A DNA stretch of 40,214 nucleotides from Rubrivivax sp. (GTDB taxonomy: Bacteria; Pseudomonadota; Gammaproteobacteria; Burkholderiales; Burkholderiaceae_C). The notes beneath the pieces were generated by a model. That model worked only from the letters and a program-made list of their open reading frames with translations, was not told the DNA's origin and made no database searches. The stretch is taken from assembly GCA_030693565.1 (NCBI GenBank), contig JAUYAJ010000620.1, positions 1 to 40,214 of the forward strand, written 5' to 3'. Made by a program: the position numbers and the translations under genes. How positions within the stretch are numbered: position 1 is the stretch's first letter; each line of letters begins with the position of its first letter. Shown piece by piece: positions 28,694-37,563 of this stretch.

Positions 28694-30289
28694 ATGCCCG
28701 AATCCCATCTGCTGCACGAATTGATCGCGGTCTCCAGCGATCGAGCCGGCGCCTCCCTGGCGTTGACCCATGGCCAGGCGTCGCTGAGCTACGAAGGCTT
28801 GCAGCAGGCGGTGACGGCCTGCGCCGCCGGCTTGCTCGGCCTTGGGCTGCAGCGCGCCGAGCGCGTCGGCATCTACCTCGAAAAGCGCTTCGAGACTGTG
28901 ATCGCCAGCTTCGGCGCCCCGGCCACCGGCGCGGTCTTCGTGCCGATGAACCCCTTGCTCAAGCCCGAGCAGGTGGCTTTCATCGCCCAGGATTGTGATG
29001 TGCGGGTGCTCGTCACCTCGCCCGAGCGGCTGGCCCTGCTGGCGCCGGTGCTGGCTGAGTGCAAGGCGTTGCGCCATGTCGTCGTCACCGAGATGCCGGC
29101 GCAGCCGCCCGCGCTGCCTGCCGGTGTCGGCCTGGTGCGCTGGGCGGAGCTGCTGGCCGCAGCGCCGCGCGCCGGCCACCGTGTCGTCGACACCGACATG
29201 GTGGCGATCCTCTATACCTCGGGCAGCACCGGCCGCCCCAAGGGCGTGGTGCTGTCGCACCGCAACATGGTGGCCGGCGCCAAGAGCGTGGCCTCGTACC
29301 TGCAGAACCATGCCGGCGACACCTTGCTGGCGGCGCTGCCGCTGTCTTTTGATGCCGGCTTCAGCCAGCTGACCACCGCCTTCCACGCCGGTGCGCGCGC
29401 CGTGCTGCTGAACTACCTGATGCCGCGCGACGTGCTCAAGGCGATGGCGCGCGAGCGCGTCACCGGGTTGACCGCGGTGCCGCCGCTGTACATCCAGCTC
29501 GCCGGCCTCGAATGGCCGGCGGCCATTGGCGAGCACCTGCGCTACTTCGCCAATACCGGCGGGCACATGCCGCGCGAAACCCTGGGCTTGCTGCGCCAGC
29601 GGGTGCCGGCGGCCCGGCCCTTCCTGATGTATGGGCTGACCGAAGCCTTTCGCTCGACCTACCTGCCGCCCGACGAGGTCGACCGCCGGCCCGACTCGAT
29701 CGGCAAGGCGATCCCGAACGCCGAGATCCTGGTGCTGCGCGACGACGGCAGCGAGTGCGCCGCGGGCGAGCCGGGCGAACTGGTGCACCGCGGCGCCCTG
29801 GTCGGCATGGGTTACTGGAACGATGGCGAGAAGACCGCCGAGCGCTACAAGCTGCTGCCGGGCCGCGACAGCGGGCTGCAGCTGCCGGAGTACGCGGTGT
29901 TCTCGGGCGACACCGTGCGCCGCGACGACGAGGGCTTCCTGTACTTCATCGGTCGCCGCGACGAGATGATGAAGACCTCGGGCTACCGCGTCAGTCCGAC
30001 CGAGGTCGAAGAGGTGCTTTATGCGACGCGGCTGGTCGGCGAATGTGTCGCCTTTGGTGTCGATCACCCGACGCTGGGCCAGGCCATCCAGGTCATCGCC
30101 AGCGCGCCCGACGGCAGCGCGGCGGTCGACGTCGACGCCTTGCTGGCCCAGTGCCGCATCCACATGCCGGCCTACATGCTGCCCGCCGGCATCGAGCCGA
30201 TGGCCGGGCCACTGCCGCGCAACCCGAACGGCAAGATCGACCGCAAGCTGCTGAGCGCTGGTTGGGTGGAGCGGCAGCAACAAGCCTGA
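28694..30289 (+). CDS. AMP-forming acyl-CoA/ACP ligase 1, XrtA-associated (TIGR03098-like)
   Basis: ILYTSGSTGRPKGVVLSH P-loop, YGLTEAFRSTYLPPDE, SGDTVRRDDEGFLYFIGRRDEMMKTSGYRVSPTEVEE, RNPNGKIDRKLL. Confidence 0.9.
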   Translation: MPESHLLHELIAVSSDRAGASLALTHGQASLSYEGLQQAVTACAAGLLGLGLQRAERVGIYLEKRFETVIASFGAPATGAVFVPMNPLLKPEQVAFIAQDCDVRVLVTSPERLALLAPVLAECKALRHVVVTEMPAQPPALPAGVGLVRWAELLAAAPRAGHRVVDTDMVAILYTSGSTGRPKGVVLSHRNMVAGAKSVASYLQNHAGDTLLAALPLSFDAGFSQLTTAFHAGARAVLLNYLMPRDVLKAMARERVTGLTAVPPLYIQLAGLEWPAAIGEHLRYFANTGGHMPRETLGLLRQRVPAARPFLMYGLTEAFRSTYLPPDEVDRRPDSIGKAIPNAEILVLRDDGSECAAGEPGELVHRGALVGMGYWNDGEKTAERYKLLPGRDSGLQLPEYAVFSGDTVRRDDEGFLYFIGRRDEMMKTSGYRVSPTEVEEVLYATRLVGECVAFGVDHPTLGQAIQVIASAPDGSAAVDVDALLAQCRIHMPAYMLPAGIEPMAGPLPRNPNGKIDRKLLSAGWVERQQQA

Positions 30290-30460
30290 GCCGCGCGGTG
30301 CCGGGCCGTGACGGCTCGCTGGGCCCGAAGGTGAGCATTCCTGCGCAGCCAGCGGCGCGGTGGCATGGCAAACTCGCTGCGCTGCGGTCAATGACTTGTC
30401 CGCGCGTGCCCATGTCCGCGGCCCATGCCGCCGGACCTGTCTGCCTTTCAGGGAGCAAGG

Positions 30461-31234
30461 ATGTTGCGCAGGGTCCTCGGCCCGTTCAAGGAGTTCGGCC
30501 TCGTCGCCGGTGTGCTCTACCTGATCGACCGCATGCTGCGCAGCGTGTCGCCGCGTCTGGGCCTGTTCGTCTACGAACTGATGGTGCAGCCGATCGCCAG
30601 CAAGCCGATGCTGCCGGCCAACCTGACCAAGAACCTGCGCTTTGCCGAGATCGGCCGCGGCGACCCCGAACTGGCGCTGATGCCGGCCCGCGAAGACATC
30701 AAGGCGGCGCGATTCGACCAGGGCGCGCGCTGCCTGGGTACCTACCGCAAAGACAAGCTGATCGGCTACATCTGGTTCAGCTTCGGCCACCACGAAGAAG
30801 ACGAAGTGCGCTGCGACTACGAGCTGACGGCGCGTGAGCAGTCAGTGTTCGACTTCGACCTCTACGTGCTGCCCGAGCACCGCATGGGCATCGCCTTCAT
30901 GGCGATCTGGCATGGTGCCAACGAGTACCTGCACCAGCGCGGCATCCGCTACACCTTCAGCCGGCTGACGCGCTTCAACCTGGCGTCGCGGCGCTCGCAC
31001 GCCCACCTGGGCTGGCGCCGCGTCGGGCAAGCGGTCTTCCTGCAAGCCTGGGCCGTCGAGCTCATGCTGGCCGACATCCACCCCTATGTGGCGCTGACCT
31101 GGTCGCCGACGCAGCGCACACGTTTGCGCCTGGCGCCTGATGCGTTGCTGGCGACCGCGCCGGCCCCTGGCCAGGCGGCCCGGCCGCCCACCAGATCCGC
31201 TGGCGAGCAACCCGAACCGAAAGCCGGACCATGA
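30461..31234 (+). CDS. GNAT-family N-acyltransferase
   Basis: GTYRKDKLIGYIWFSFG, FDFDLYVLPEHRMGIAFMAIWHGANEYLHQRGIRYTFSRLTRFNLASRRSHAHLGWRRVGQAVFL; alternative start at 30425. Confidence 0.75.
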   Translation: MLRRVLGPFKEFGLVAGVLYLIDRMLRSVSPRLGLFVYELMVQPIASKPMLPANLTKNLRFAEIGRGDPELALMPAREDIKAARFDQGARCLGTYRKDKLIGYIWFSFGHHEEDEVRCDYELTAREQSVFDFDLYVLPEHRMGIAFMAIWHGANEYLHQRGIRYTFSRLTRFNLASRRSHAHLGWRRVGQAVFLQAWAVELMLADIHPYVALTWSPTQRTRLRLAPDALLATAPAPGQAARPPTRSAGEQPEPKAGP

Positions 31235-31479
31235 GCACCGACATCGACATCCTTGCCGAATACATCCGCAGCGAGACCGGCCACACCGGCCCGCTGGACC
31301 CCGACGACGACTTGCTGGCGGCGGGTGTGCTCGACTCCTTCAACATCGTCTCGCTGGCGATGTTTGCGCAGGAACGCTTCGGCGTCGAGTTCGAGGCCGA
31401 AGACCTGATGCGCGACAACCTGGCCAAGCTTTCCAGCCTGGCGGCGCTGATCGCAGCGCGGCGCGACGCCAGCGCCTGA
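31231..31479 (+). CDS. Acyl carrier protein (ACP2)
   Basis: DDDLLAAGVLDSFNIVSLAMFAQERFGVEFEAEDL; LDSF phosphopantetheine site; ATGA-coupled to the GNAT gene. Confidence 0.88.
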   Translation: MSTDIDILAEYIRSETGHTGPLDPDDDLLAAGVLDSFNIVSLAMFAQERFGVEFEAEDLMRDNLAKLSSLAALIAARRDASA

Positions 31480-31547
31480 GGCACTCGCCGCCAACAGGCC
31501 GCAGCCGCGCGGCCGCACAAGCCCAACGAATTCAAGGAAGACCGAAG

Positions 31548-33143
31548 ATGCCCGCATCGATTCCACGCTACCTGGCCGAGACCGCGCAGCGGCTGCCCGA
31601 CAAGGTGGCGATCGTCTCCGCCGCGCGCTCCATCACCTTTGGCGAGCTCTATCGCGAAGCGGTGGCAACGGCCGAATGCCTGCGCGAGATCGGCCTGAGC
31701 AGCGGCGACCGCATCGGCATCTGCATGGAGAAATCGGTCGACCAGGTGCTGGCCATCCTGGGCGTGCTGTTCGCCAACGGTGTCGTCGTGCCCATCCTGC
31801 CGCGGCTCAAGGGGCCGAACATCCGCCACATCATCGAGAACTCGGGCATGGCGGCGATGATCACCGACAGCGAGCGCCTCACCGAGGTGACCGAGTTCGA
31901 AGGCCTGACCCGGCTCATTACCGGCCATGGCGAGATCAGCCAGGCCTGGCCCAACCTGCCTTACTTGCGGCGCTTCATCCAGCCGCGCAACTTTTTCGAC
32001 CGCATCGGCAACGACAACGCGGCCATCATCTATTCGTCGGGCTCGACCGGTCGCCCCAAGGGCATCCTGATCGCGCAGCGCAACCTGGCCGAGGGTGCCG
32101 ACATCGTCGCTGAATACCTGGGCACGCGCGAAGACGACCGCATCGGTTGCATGCTGTCGTTCAACTTCGACTACGGCATGAACCAGATCTGGCAGACCAT
32201 CCGCCAGGGCTGCACGCTGGTGTTGCACGACCTGGCGCTGCCCAACGACTTGTTCTCGATGATGGCCAAGCAGCGCATCACCGCGCTGCCGGTGATGCCG
32301 GTGTTCATCACCAAGATGTTCGACCGCCGCCTGAAGGTCAACACCGCGGCCTTCGACTTCTCGGCGCTGCGCTATGTCTGCTCGACCGGTGGCCGGCTGT
32401 CGGCCGACATGATCGCCGACCTGCGCGGCGCCTTCCCGGGCGTCAAGGTCTACTCGATGTTCGGCCTCACCGAAGCCTTCCGCTCGACCTATCTGCCGCC
32501 TGACAAGCTCGACACCCACCCGACCTCGGTCGGCCGCGCCATTCCCGACTGCCAGGTGATGGTGCTCGACGAGCAAGGCGAGGAATGCGCGCCCAAGGTC
32601 GTCGGCGAACTCGTGCATCGCGGCACCACCGTCACCAAGGGCTACTGGAACGATCCGGTGAACACCGCCAAGTCGTTCCGCAGCCACCCGCGCTTTCCCG
32701 GCGAGACGCTGGTCTTCAGCGGCGACAAGGTCTACCGCGACGAAGAAGGCTTTCTGTACTTCGTCGCCCGTGCCGACGACATGATCAAGACCAAGGGCTT
32801 CCGCGTCAGCCCGACCGAGGTCGAGACCGAGGTCGTGCGCCACGCCGACATCGTCGACGCCGTGGCCTTCGCGGTGCCCAACATCAGCGTCGGCGAAGAC
32901 GTCGCCTGCGCCTACACCACGGTGGACGGTCAGCCGCTGGCCGAGCCCGTGCTGCGCCAGTTCCTCAAGTCCAACCTGCCCAACCACATGGTGCCGGCGC
33001 TGCTGGTGCACTTCGACGCCTTCCCGATCCTGGGCAACGCCGGCAAGCTCGACCGCAAAGGCATCAAGCAAGCGGCCTGTGAGCGCCTGGGCGTGGTGCC
33101 GGGGGCTGCCGAAACGCCGCCGCCCGGCCTGCGCAGCGCCTGA
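31548..33143 (+). CDS. AMP-forming acyl/aminoacyl-ACP ligase 2
   Basis: IIYSSGSTGRPKGILIAQ, YSMFGLTEAFRSTYLPPDK, FSGDKVYRDEEGFLYFVARADDMIKTKGFRVSPTEVE, LGNAGKLDRKGIK. Confidence 0.9.
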   Translation: MPASIPRYLAETAQRLPDKVAIVSAARSITFGELYREAVATAECLREIGLSSGDRIGICMEKSVDQVLAILGVLFANGVVVPILPRLKGPNIRHIIENSGMAAMITDSERLTEVTEFEGLTRLITGHGEISQAWPNLPYLRRFIQPRNFFDRIGNDNAAIIYSSGSTGRPKGILIAQRNLAEGADIVAEYLGTREDDRIGCMLSFNFDYGMNQIWQTIRQGCTLVLHDLALPNDLFSMMAKQRITALPVMPVFITKMFDRRLKVNTAAFDFSALRYVCSTGGRLSADMIADLRGAFPGVKVYSMFGLTEAFRSTYLPPDKLDTHPTSVGRAIPDCQVMVLDEQGEECAPKVVGELVHRGTTVTKGYWNDPVNTAKSFRSHPRFPGETLVFSGDKVYRDEEGFLYFVARADDMIKTKGFRVSPTEVETEVVRHADIVDAVAFAVPNISVGEDVACAYTTVDGQPLAEPVLRQFLKSNLPNHMVPALLVHFDAFPILGNAGKLDRKGIKQAACERLGVVPGAAETPPPGLRSA

Positions 33144-33154
33144 CGCCCGCCACC

Positions 33155-33592
33155 ATGCCGAACCCCCCCACGCAGCGGCCCCGCATCGTCATCGGCGTGA
33201 TCGGCGACGACATCCATGTCGTCGGCAACCGCATCATGCAGCTGGCGCTGGAAGAGTCGGGCTGCCAGGTCTTCAATTTGCGCACCCGCAACCGCCCCGA
33301 GCATTTCTGCCAGGCCGCGCTCGAGGTCAACGCCCACGCCGTCTTCGTTTCCTCGCTCAACGGCGAGGGTGAATACTGGTGCGCCGACTTCCGCCAGCGC
33401 CTGCAGGCGATGGGGCTGGGCCATGTGCTGCTCTATGTGGGCGGCAACGTCGTCGTCGGCAACCGGCCCGAGCCCGAAGTGGTGGCGCTGTTCAAAGGTT
33501 ACGGCTTCGACCGCGTCTACCACCAGCGGCCCGACATCGGCGCCGCCATCGTCGACCTTTTCCAGGATCTCGAGCATGGCACGCCCCAGTGA
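33155..33592 (+). CDS. glmS: Methylaspartate (glutamate) mutase, cobalamin-binding S/sigma subunit
   Basis: IVIGVIGDDIHVVGNRIMQLALEESGCQVFNL: B12-binding DxHxxG motif; YVGGNVVVG; small stand-alone B12-binding domain next to the E and L genes. Confidence 0.87.
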   Translation: MPNPPTQRPRIVIGVIGDDIHVVGNRIMQLALEESGCQVFNLRTRNRPEHFCQAALEVNAHAVFVSSLNGEGEYWCADFRQRLQAMGLGHVLLYVGGNVVVGNRPEPEVVALFKGYGFDRVYHQRPDIGAAIVDLFQDLEHGTPQ

Positions 33593-34982
33593 CAAAGCGC
33601 GGCTGACCGACATCGAGCGCCAGCGCCGCCAGGTCTTGTCGCACCCGCTGGCGCGCGGTCTGGCGCCGGCCGAGGTCGCCGGCTTTCTGCAGCAACTGCC
33701 GCGCCGGCGCTTCCCCAGCGTGGTCTACGCTGAACGCGGCCCGGTGCCGCTGATCCAGCCGCGCGGCGGCGTGCCGCTGTTCGACGACCAGCTGCGCCTG
33801 ACGCAGGCGCTCGACGCCGCCGGCGCCGACTTCATCCCGCTGACCATCGACAGCTGCACCCGCCACAACCAGTACGACACCGCGGCGCAGCTGCTGCGGC
33901 GCAGCGAGGAAGAGGGTCGCAGCCTGCTCAACGGCTACCCGCTGGTGTGCCATGGCCACGAACTCACGCGCCAGCTCTACACCGGCCTGGACAAGCCGGT
34001 GAGCCTGCGCCACGGCACGCCCGACGCGCGCTTGCTGATCGAGGTGGCGATTGCCTCGGGCATCGTCGAGATCGAAGGTGGCGGGCTGTGCTACTGCCTG
34101 CCTTATTCCGAAGGCTTTCCGCTCGACCGCGCCTTGCTGCACTGGCAGTACGTCGACCGCGTCTGCGCGCTGTATTCGACGCCTGAGCGGCCGATTCACC
34201 GCGAGAGCTTCGGCCCGCTGAGCGCCACCTTGGTGCCGCCGGCGATCGCCATCGGGATCGAGATCATCGAGGCCTTGCTCGCCGCCGAACAAGGCGTGCT
34301 GTCGTTCGCGGTCAGCTTCGGCCAGACCGGCTCCTTCATCCAGGACGTTGCCACCGCGCGTGTGCTGCGCAAGCTGGCGCGCGAATACGTCGACGAGTTC
34401 GGCTTCGGCGCGATGCAGCTGCGCCTGGTCTATCACCAGTGGATGGGCCAGTTCCCGATGCAGCGCGAGCGCGCCGCGGCATTGATTGCTGGTTCCGCGC
34501 TGGTGGCCGGTGTCATCGGCGCCGACAAGATCGTCGTCAAGACCGTCGACGAGGCGCTGGGCGTGCCGCGCGCCGAGGTCAACGCCGAGGCCGTCGACAT
34601 GGTGCGCTACGTGCTGCGCAGCTTTGCGGCGCCCGAAACCGTCGACTCGCCAGCCATCGCGCTGGAAGCCGCGCTGATCGAATCCGAGGTGCGCAGCATC
34701 CTTGGCGCCATCTTCGCCCTCTCGGGCGAGGCCTTCTGGGAAAGCGTCTACCGCGGCTTCCAGCTCGGTTACCTCGACCTGCCGTTTTCGCCGCATGCCG
34801 ACAACGCCAACCGGTTGGTCTCGGTGCGCGACGTCAACGGCTCGATCCGCATCGCCGACCCCGGTGGCGTGCCGATCTCGGCCGCCGACGCCGCCACCGA
34901 ACGCCAGCTGCTGGAAAGCCGCACCCAGCGCGGCGAGAAGACCTACCAGCAGATGCTCGCCGACATCACGCTGATGGTGTGA
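33576..34982 (+). CDS. glmE: Methylaspartate (glutamate) mutase, catalytic E/epsilon subunit
   Basis: VPLIQPRGGVPLFDDQLRLTQALDAAGADFIPLTIDSCTRHNQYDTA, VSLRHGTPDARLLIEVA, SFGQTGSFIQDVATARVLRKLA, PVxHQWMGQFP-like YHQWMGQFP; overlaps glmS. Confidence 0.9.
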   Translation: MARPSDKARLTDIERQRRQVLSHPLARGLAPAEVAGFLQQLPRRRFPSVVYAERGPVPLIQPRGGVPLFDDQLRLTQALDAAGADFIPLTIDSCTRHNQYDTAAQLLRRSEEEGRSLLNGYPLVCHGHELTRQLYTGLDKPVSLRHGTPDARLLIEVAIASGIVEIEGGGLCYCLPYSEGFPLDRALLHWQYVDRVCALYSTPERPIHRESFGPLSATLVPPAIAIGIEIIEALLAAEQGVLSFAVSFGQTGSFIQDVATARVLRKLAREYVDEFGFGAMQLRLVYHQWMGQFPMQRERAAALIAGSALVAGVIGADKIVVKTVDEALGVPRAEVNAEAVDMVRYVLRSFAAPETVDSPAIALEAALIESEVRSILGAIFALSGEAFWESVYRGFQLGYLDLPFSPHADNANRLVSVRDVNGSIRIADPGGVPISAADAATERQLLESRTQRGEKTYQQMLADITLMV

Positions 34983-34996
34983 GGACCGCCCGGACC

Positions 34997-36274
34997 ATGG
35001 ATCGAATTTCCCCCACCGCCGCGGTCGCGCCGCCCGCGCGCATCGCTCTGGACATCGGCTCGACCGTGGTCAAGATCGCACGCGTCGGCAGCGACGGCCA
35101 GCTTGAGTCGCAGCAGTTCTTTCCGCGCGACTTCGAAGCCGGCGTCGCCGGCCAGCTCGGCAGCCTGCTGGCCGAACTGGGCATAGACCCCGAGCTCGAA
35201 CCCATCCTGGCCTGTTCGTCGGCCAACGGCGGCCTGCGCGTGGGCATCGTCTGCCTGAGTCAGCACTTCAGCGGCGCCGCGCTGCGCAACCAGGTGCTGC
35301 TGGCTGGCGCCAACCCGGTGTTCGTCCACGACCTCGACGAGGCCCAGGGCGATGCACGCCGGGTCGACATCCTGCTCGTCGGCGGCGGCATCGACAACGA
35401 CGACGCAGCGCCAGCGGCGCTGCGCCTGCAAAGCTTCGACCCCACGCGCTACGGCTATGCGGCGCTGGTCTACGCCGGCAACCGCCATCTGGCGGCGGCC
35501 TTTGCCCAGCGCTTCCCGCAGGCGGTGGTGATCGCCAACCCGCTTGGCGAAACCTTGTCCGACCGCGTCGGCAGCGTCTTCGAGTGCGTGCGCCGCGCCT
35601 ATCTGGACGACCTGGTGCTGAAGGAAGGCGTCTCAGAGCTGCCGCCGTCGATCGCCCGCAGCATCCGGCCCACGCCCGAGGTGGCGAGCCGGGGCTTTCT
35701 GCGCTCGGTGATGAACCAGTCCAGCTTCGCTATCGTCGGCGCCTGCATCGCGCTGGACATCGGCGGCGCCACCACCGACCTGCACTACACGGTGGAAGTG
35801 GTCGCCGACGACAGCCCGGAGCGGCCGTCCAGCGGCGTCTCGGTGGCGCGCTACGTGTTCACCGACCTGGGCATCGTCGCCTCGCGTGACACCTTGCTGA
35901 TGCAGTTGCGCAGCCATCCGCAGCTTTACGAGTTCCTGTGCGCCGTGCACGGCGCCAGCGTGCGCGAGCTTTACGCCGCGCTGCGCGAAGGTGACCACGA
36001 ACCGTCTGCCGAGCTGCTGTCCTACGCTTGTCTGTTCCTGGCGCTGGACCGTTTCAGCACGGGCCGCGGGCCGGGGCTGCCGGTGGCGCAACTCGACCGC
36101 GTGGCGCAGATCATCCTCACCGGGGGCGCGGCCCAGGTGCTCGACGAAGCCGTCGTCGGTCGCATCACCGCGTTGCGGCTGGCACCGACGACACCGGCGC
36201 CGCTGGTGCAGATCGACCGCCGCTACGAGATCTGGGTCGCCGGCATCACCTGGACCGAGGACTTGCAGCCATGA
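34997..36274 (+). CDS. glmL: Glutamate mutase L (MutL/GlmL), actin-like ATPase accessory/reactivation protein
   Basis: IALDIGSTVVKIARV and CIALDIGGATTDLHYTVE phosphate motifs, DILLVGGGIDNDD, FTDLGIVASRDTLL, IILTGGAAQVLDEAV. Confidence 0.88.
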   Translation: MDRISPTAAVAPPARIALDIGSTVVKIARVGSDGQLESQQFFPRDFEAGVAGQLGSLLAELGIDPELEPILACSSANGGLRVGIVCLSQHFSGAALRNQVLLAGANPVFVHDLDEAQGDARRVDILLVGGGIDNDDAAPAALRLQSFDPTRYGYAALVYAGNRHLAAAFAQRFPQAVVIANPLGETLSDRVGSVFECVRRAYLDDLVLKEGVSELPPSIARSIRPTPEVASRGFLRSVMNQSSFAIVGACIALDIGGATTDLHYTVEVVADDSPERPSSGVSVARYVFTDLGIVASRDTLLMQLRSHPQLYEFLCAVHGASVRELYAALREGDHEPSAELLSYACLFLALDRFSTGRGPGLPVAQLDRVAQIILTGGAAQVLDEAVVGRITALRLAPTTPAPLVQIDRRYEIWVAGITWTEDLQP

Positions 36275-37521
36275 AGGCCATCGACTGGATGGGCATGGCG
36301 CCCGCTGAGTGGCAAGCCTTGGCCGCCGCGCACGCGACGCCGTTCTATCTCTTCGACGCCGACCATGTGCGCCAGCGCATCGAGGCCGTGCGCGACGCGC
36401 TGCAAGGCCAGGCCCAGGTCTATTACGCTGTCAAGGCCAACCCCAACCTGGGCTTGCTGCGCGCCGTGCAAACGGTGGCCGATGGCGCCGACATCTCGTC
36501 GGCGGGCGAACTGGTGCAGGCGCAGCTGGCCGGCTTCGACGCCGCGCGCATGAGTTTTGCCGGTCCGGCCAAGACGGTGGGCGAACTGGAAGCGGCGATA
36601 AGCGCCGGCGTCGGCGCCATCAGCGTCGAGTCGCTGCGTGAGATCGACGACTGCGCGCGCATCGCCACCCGGCTGGGGCAGCGTGCGCGCATCCTGGTGC
36701 GTGTCAACCCGCTGCTCGCCAACCGCGCCTACGGCTTGAAGATGGGCGGCCGCGCAGTGCAGTTCGGCATCGAGGAAGACGCCTTGCCGGCGGCCGAGGC
36801 ACGCATCCAGGCCCAAGCCGCGGCGCTCGACTTTCGCGGCATCCATGCCTATGTCGGCAGCCAGTGCTTCGACCCAGCCGGGATCGTCGACGCCACCGCC
36901 AACGCACTGAGGATCGCGCGCGAAATCGAGCAGCGCAGCGGCCTGCGCTGCGCCAAGATCAATCTGGGCGGCGGCTTCGGCGTCGCCCATGCCGAGCAGC
37001 GGCGCGAACTCGACCTGCAGGCGCTGGCCGCGCCGCTGGTGGCGGTGCTGGCGGCGCATCGCCAGGCCGCACCCGACTGCGAGCTGATCTTCGAGCTGGG
37101 CCGCTACCTGAGTGCCGAGGCCGGCATCTACGTCACCCGTGTCATCAGCGGCAAGGTGTCGCGCGGCAAGGCCTTCGTTGCCTGCGACGGCGGCCTGAAC
37201 CAGCACCTGGCGGCCGCCGGCACCTTTGGCGCTGCGCTGCGCGGCAACTTCCCGCTGCGCAATCTGTCGCGCCCGGATGCGCCGCCCGTGGTCTGCCAGA
37301 TCGCCGGGCCTTCGTGCAACCCGACCGACTTGCTCGGCGTCGACGCCAGCGTCGGCGAGCCGCTGGAAGGCGACCTGCTCGGGGTGCTGATGTCGGGCAG
37401 TTACGGGCTCACTGCCAGCCCGGTGCTGTTCCTGGGCCGGCCGACGCCGGTCGAGCTGGTGCGCTGCGACGGCGCCATCACCGTCGGCCGGCGCAGCCAC
37501 CCGATGACCGACTTCAACTAG
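36271..37521 (+). CDS. PLP-dependent fold-III decarboxylase 1 (DAPDC/ODC superfamily, BtrK/VinO-like)
   Basis: QVYYAVKANPNLGLLRAV (PLP Lys), ADISSAGEL, KINLGGGFGV, ELGRYLSAEAGIYVTRV, GPSCNPTDLLG; ATGA-coupled to glmL. Confidence 0.88.
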   Translation: MKAIDWMGMAPAEWQALAAAHATPFYLFDADHVRQRIEAVRDALQGQAQVYYAVKANPNLGLLRAVQTVADGADISSAGELVQAQLAGFDAARMSFAGPAKTVGELEAAISAGVGAISVESLREIDDCARIATRLGQRARILVRVNPLLANRAYGLKMGGRAVQFGIEEDALPAAEARIQAQAAALDFRGIHAYVGSQCFDPAGIVDATANALRIAREIEQRSGLRCAKINLGGGFGVAHAEQRRELDLQALAAPLVAVLAAHRQAAPDCELIFELGRYLSAEAGIYVTRVISGKVSRGKAFVACDGGLNQHLAAAGTFGAALRGNFPLRNLSRPDAPPVVCQIAGPSCNPTDLLGVDASVGEPLEGDLLGVLMSGSYGLTASPVLFLGRPTPVELVRCDGAITVGRRSHPMTDFN

Positions 37522-37563
37522 GCGGGCCGCCGAGCCGGCGAGCGCTGCAATGAGATCCAAGCC

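Noticed and set aside
28526-30793. 755-aa minus-strand ORF opposite ligase 1 and GNAT
   Set aside because: Antisense of a clear AMP-ligase; its composition (H/R/Q/A/V-rich, no motifs) is typical of a high-GC shadow ORF
31062-33071. 669-aa minus-strand ORF opposite ACP2/ligase 2
   Set aside because: Shadow ORF from codon-position GC bias; the plus strand carries full catalytic motifs
33155-36274. Glutamate mutase genes as a glutamate fermentation (methylaspartate) pathway
   Set aside because: No methylaspartate ammonia lyase or mesaconate/citramalate genes nearby; instead the genes are embedded with ACP, ligase, GNAT and decarboxylase
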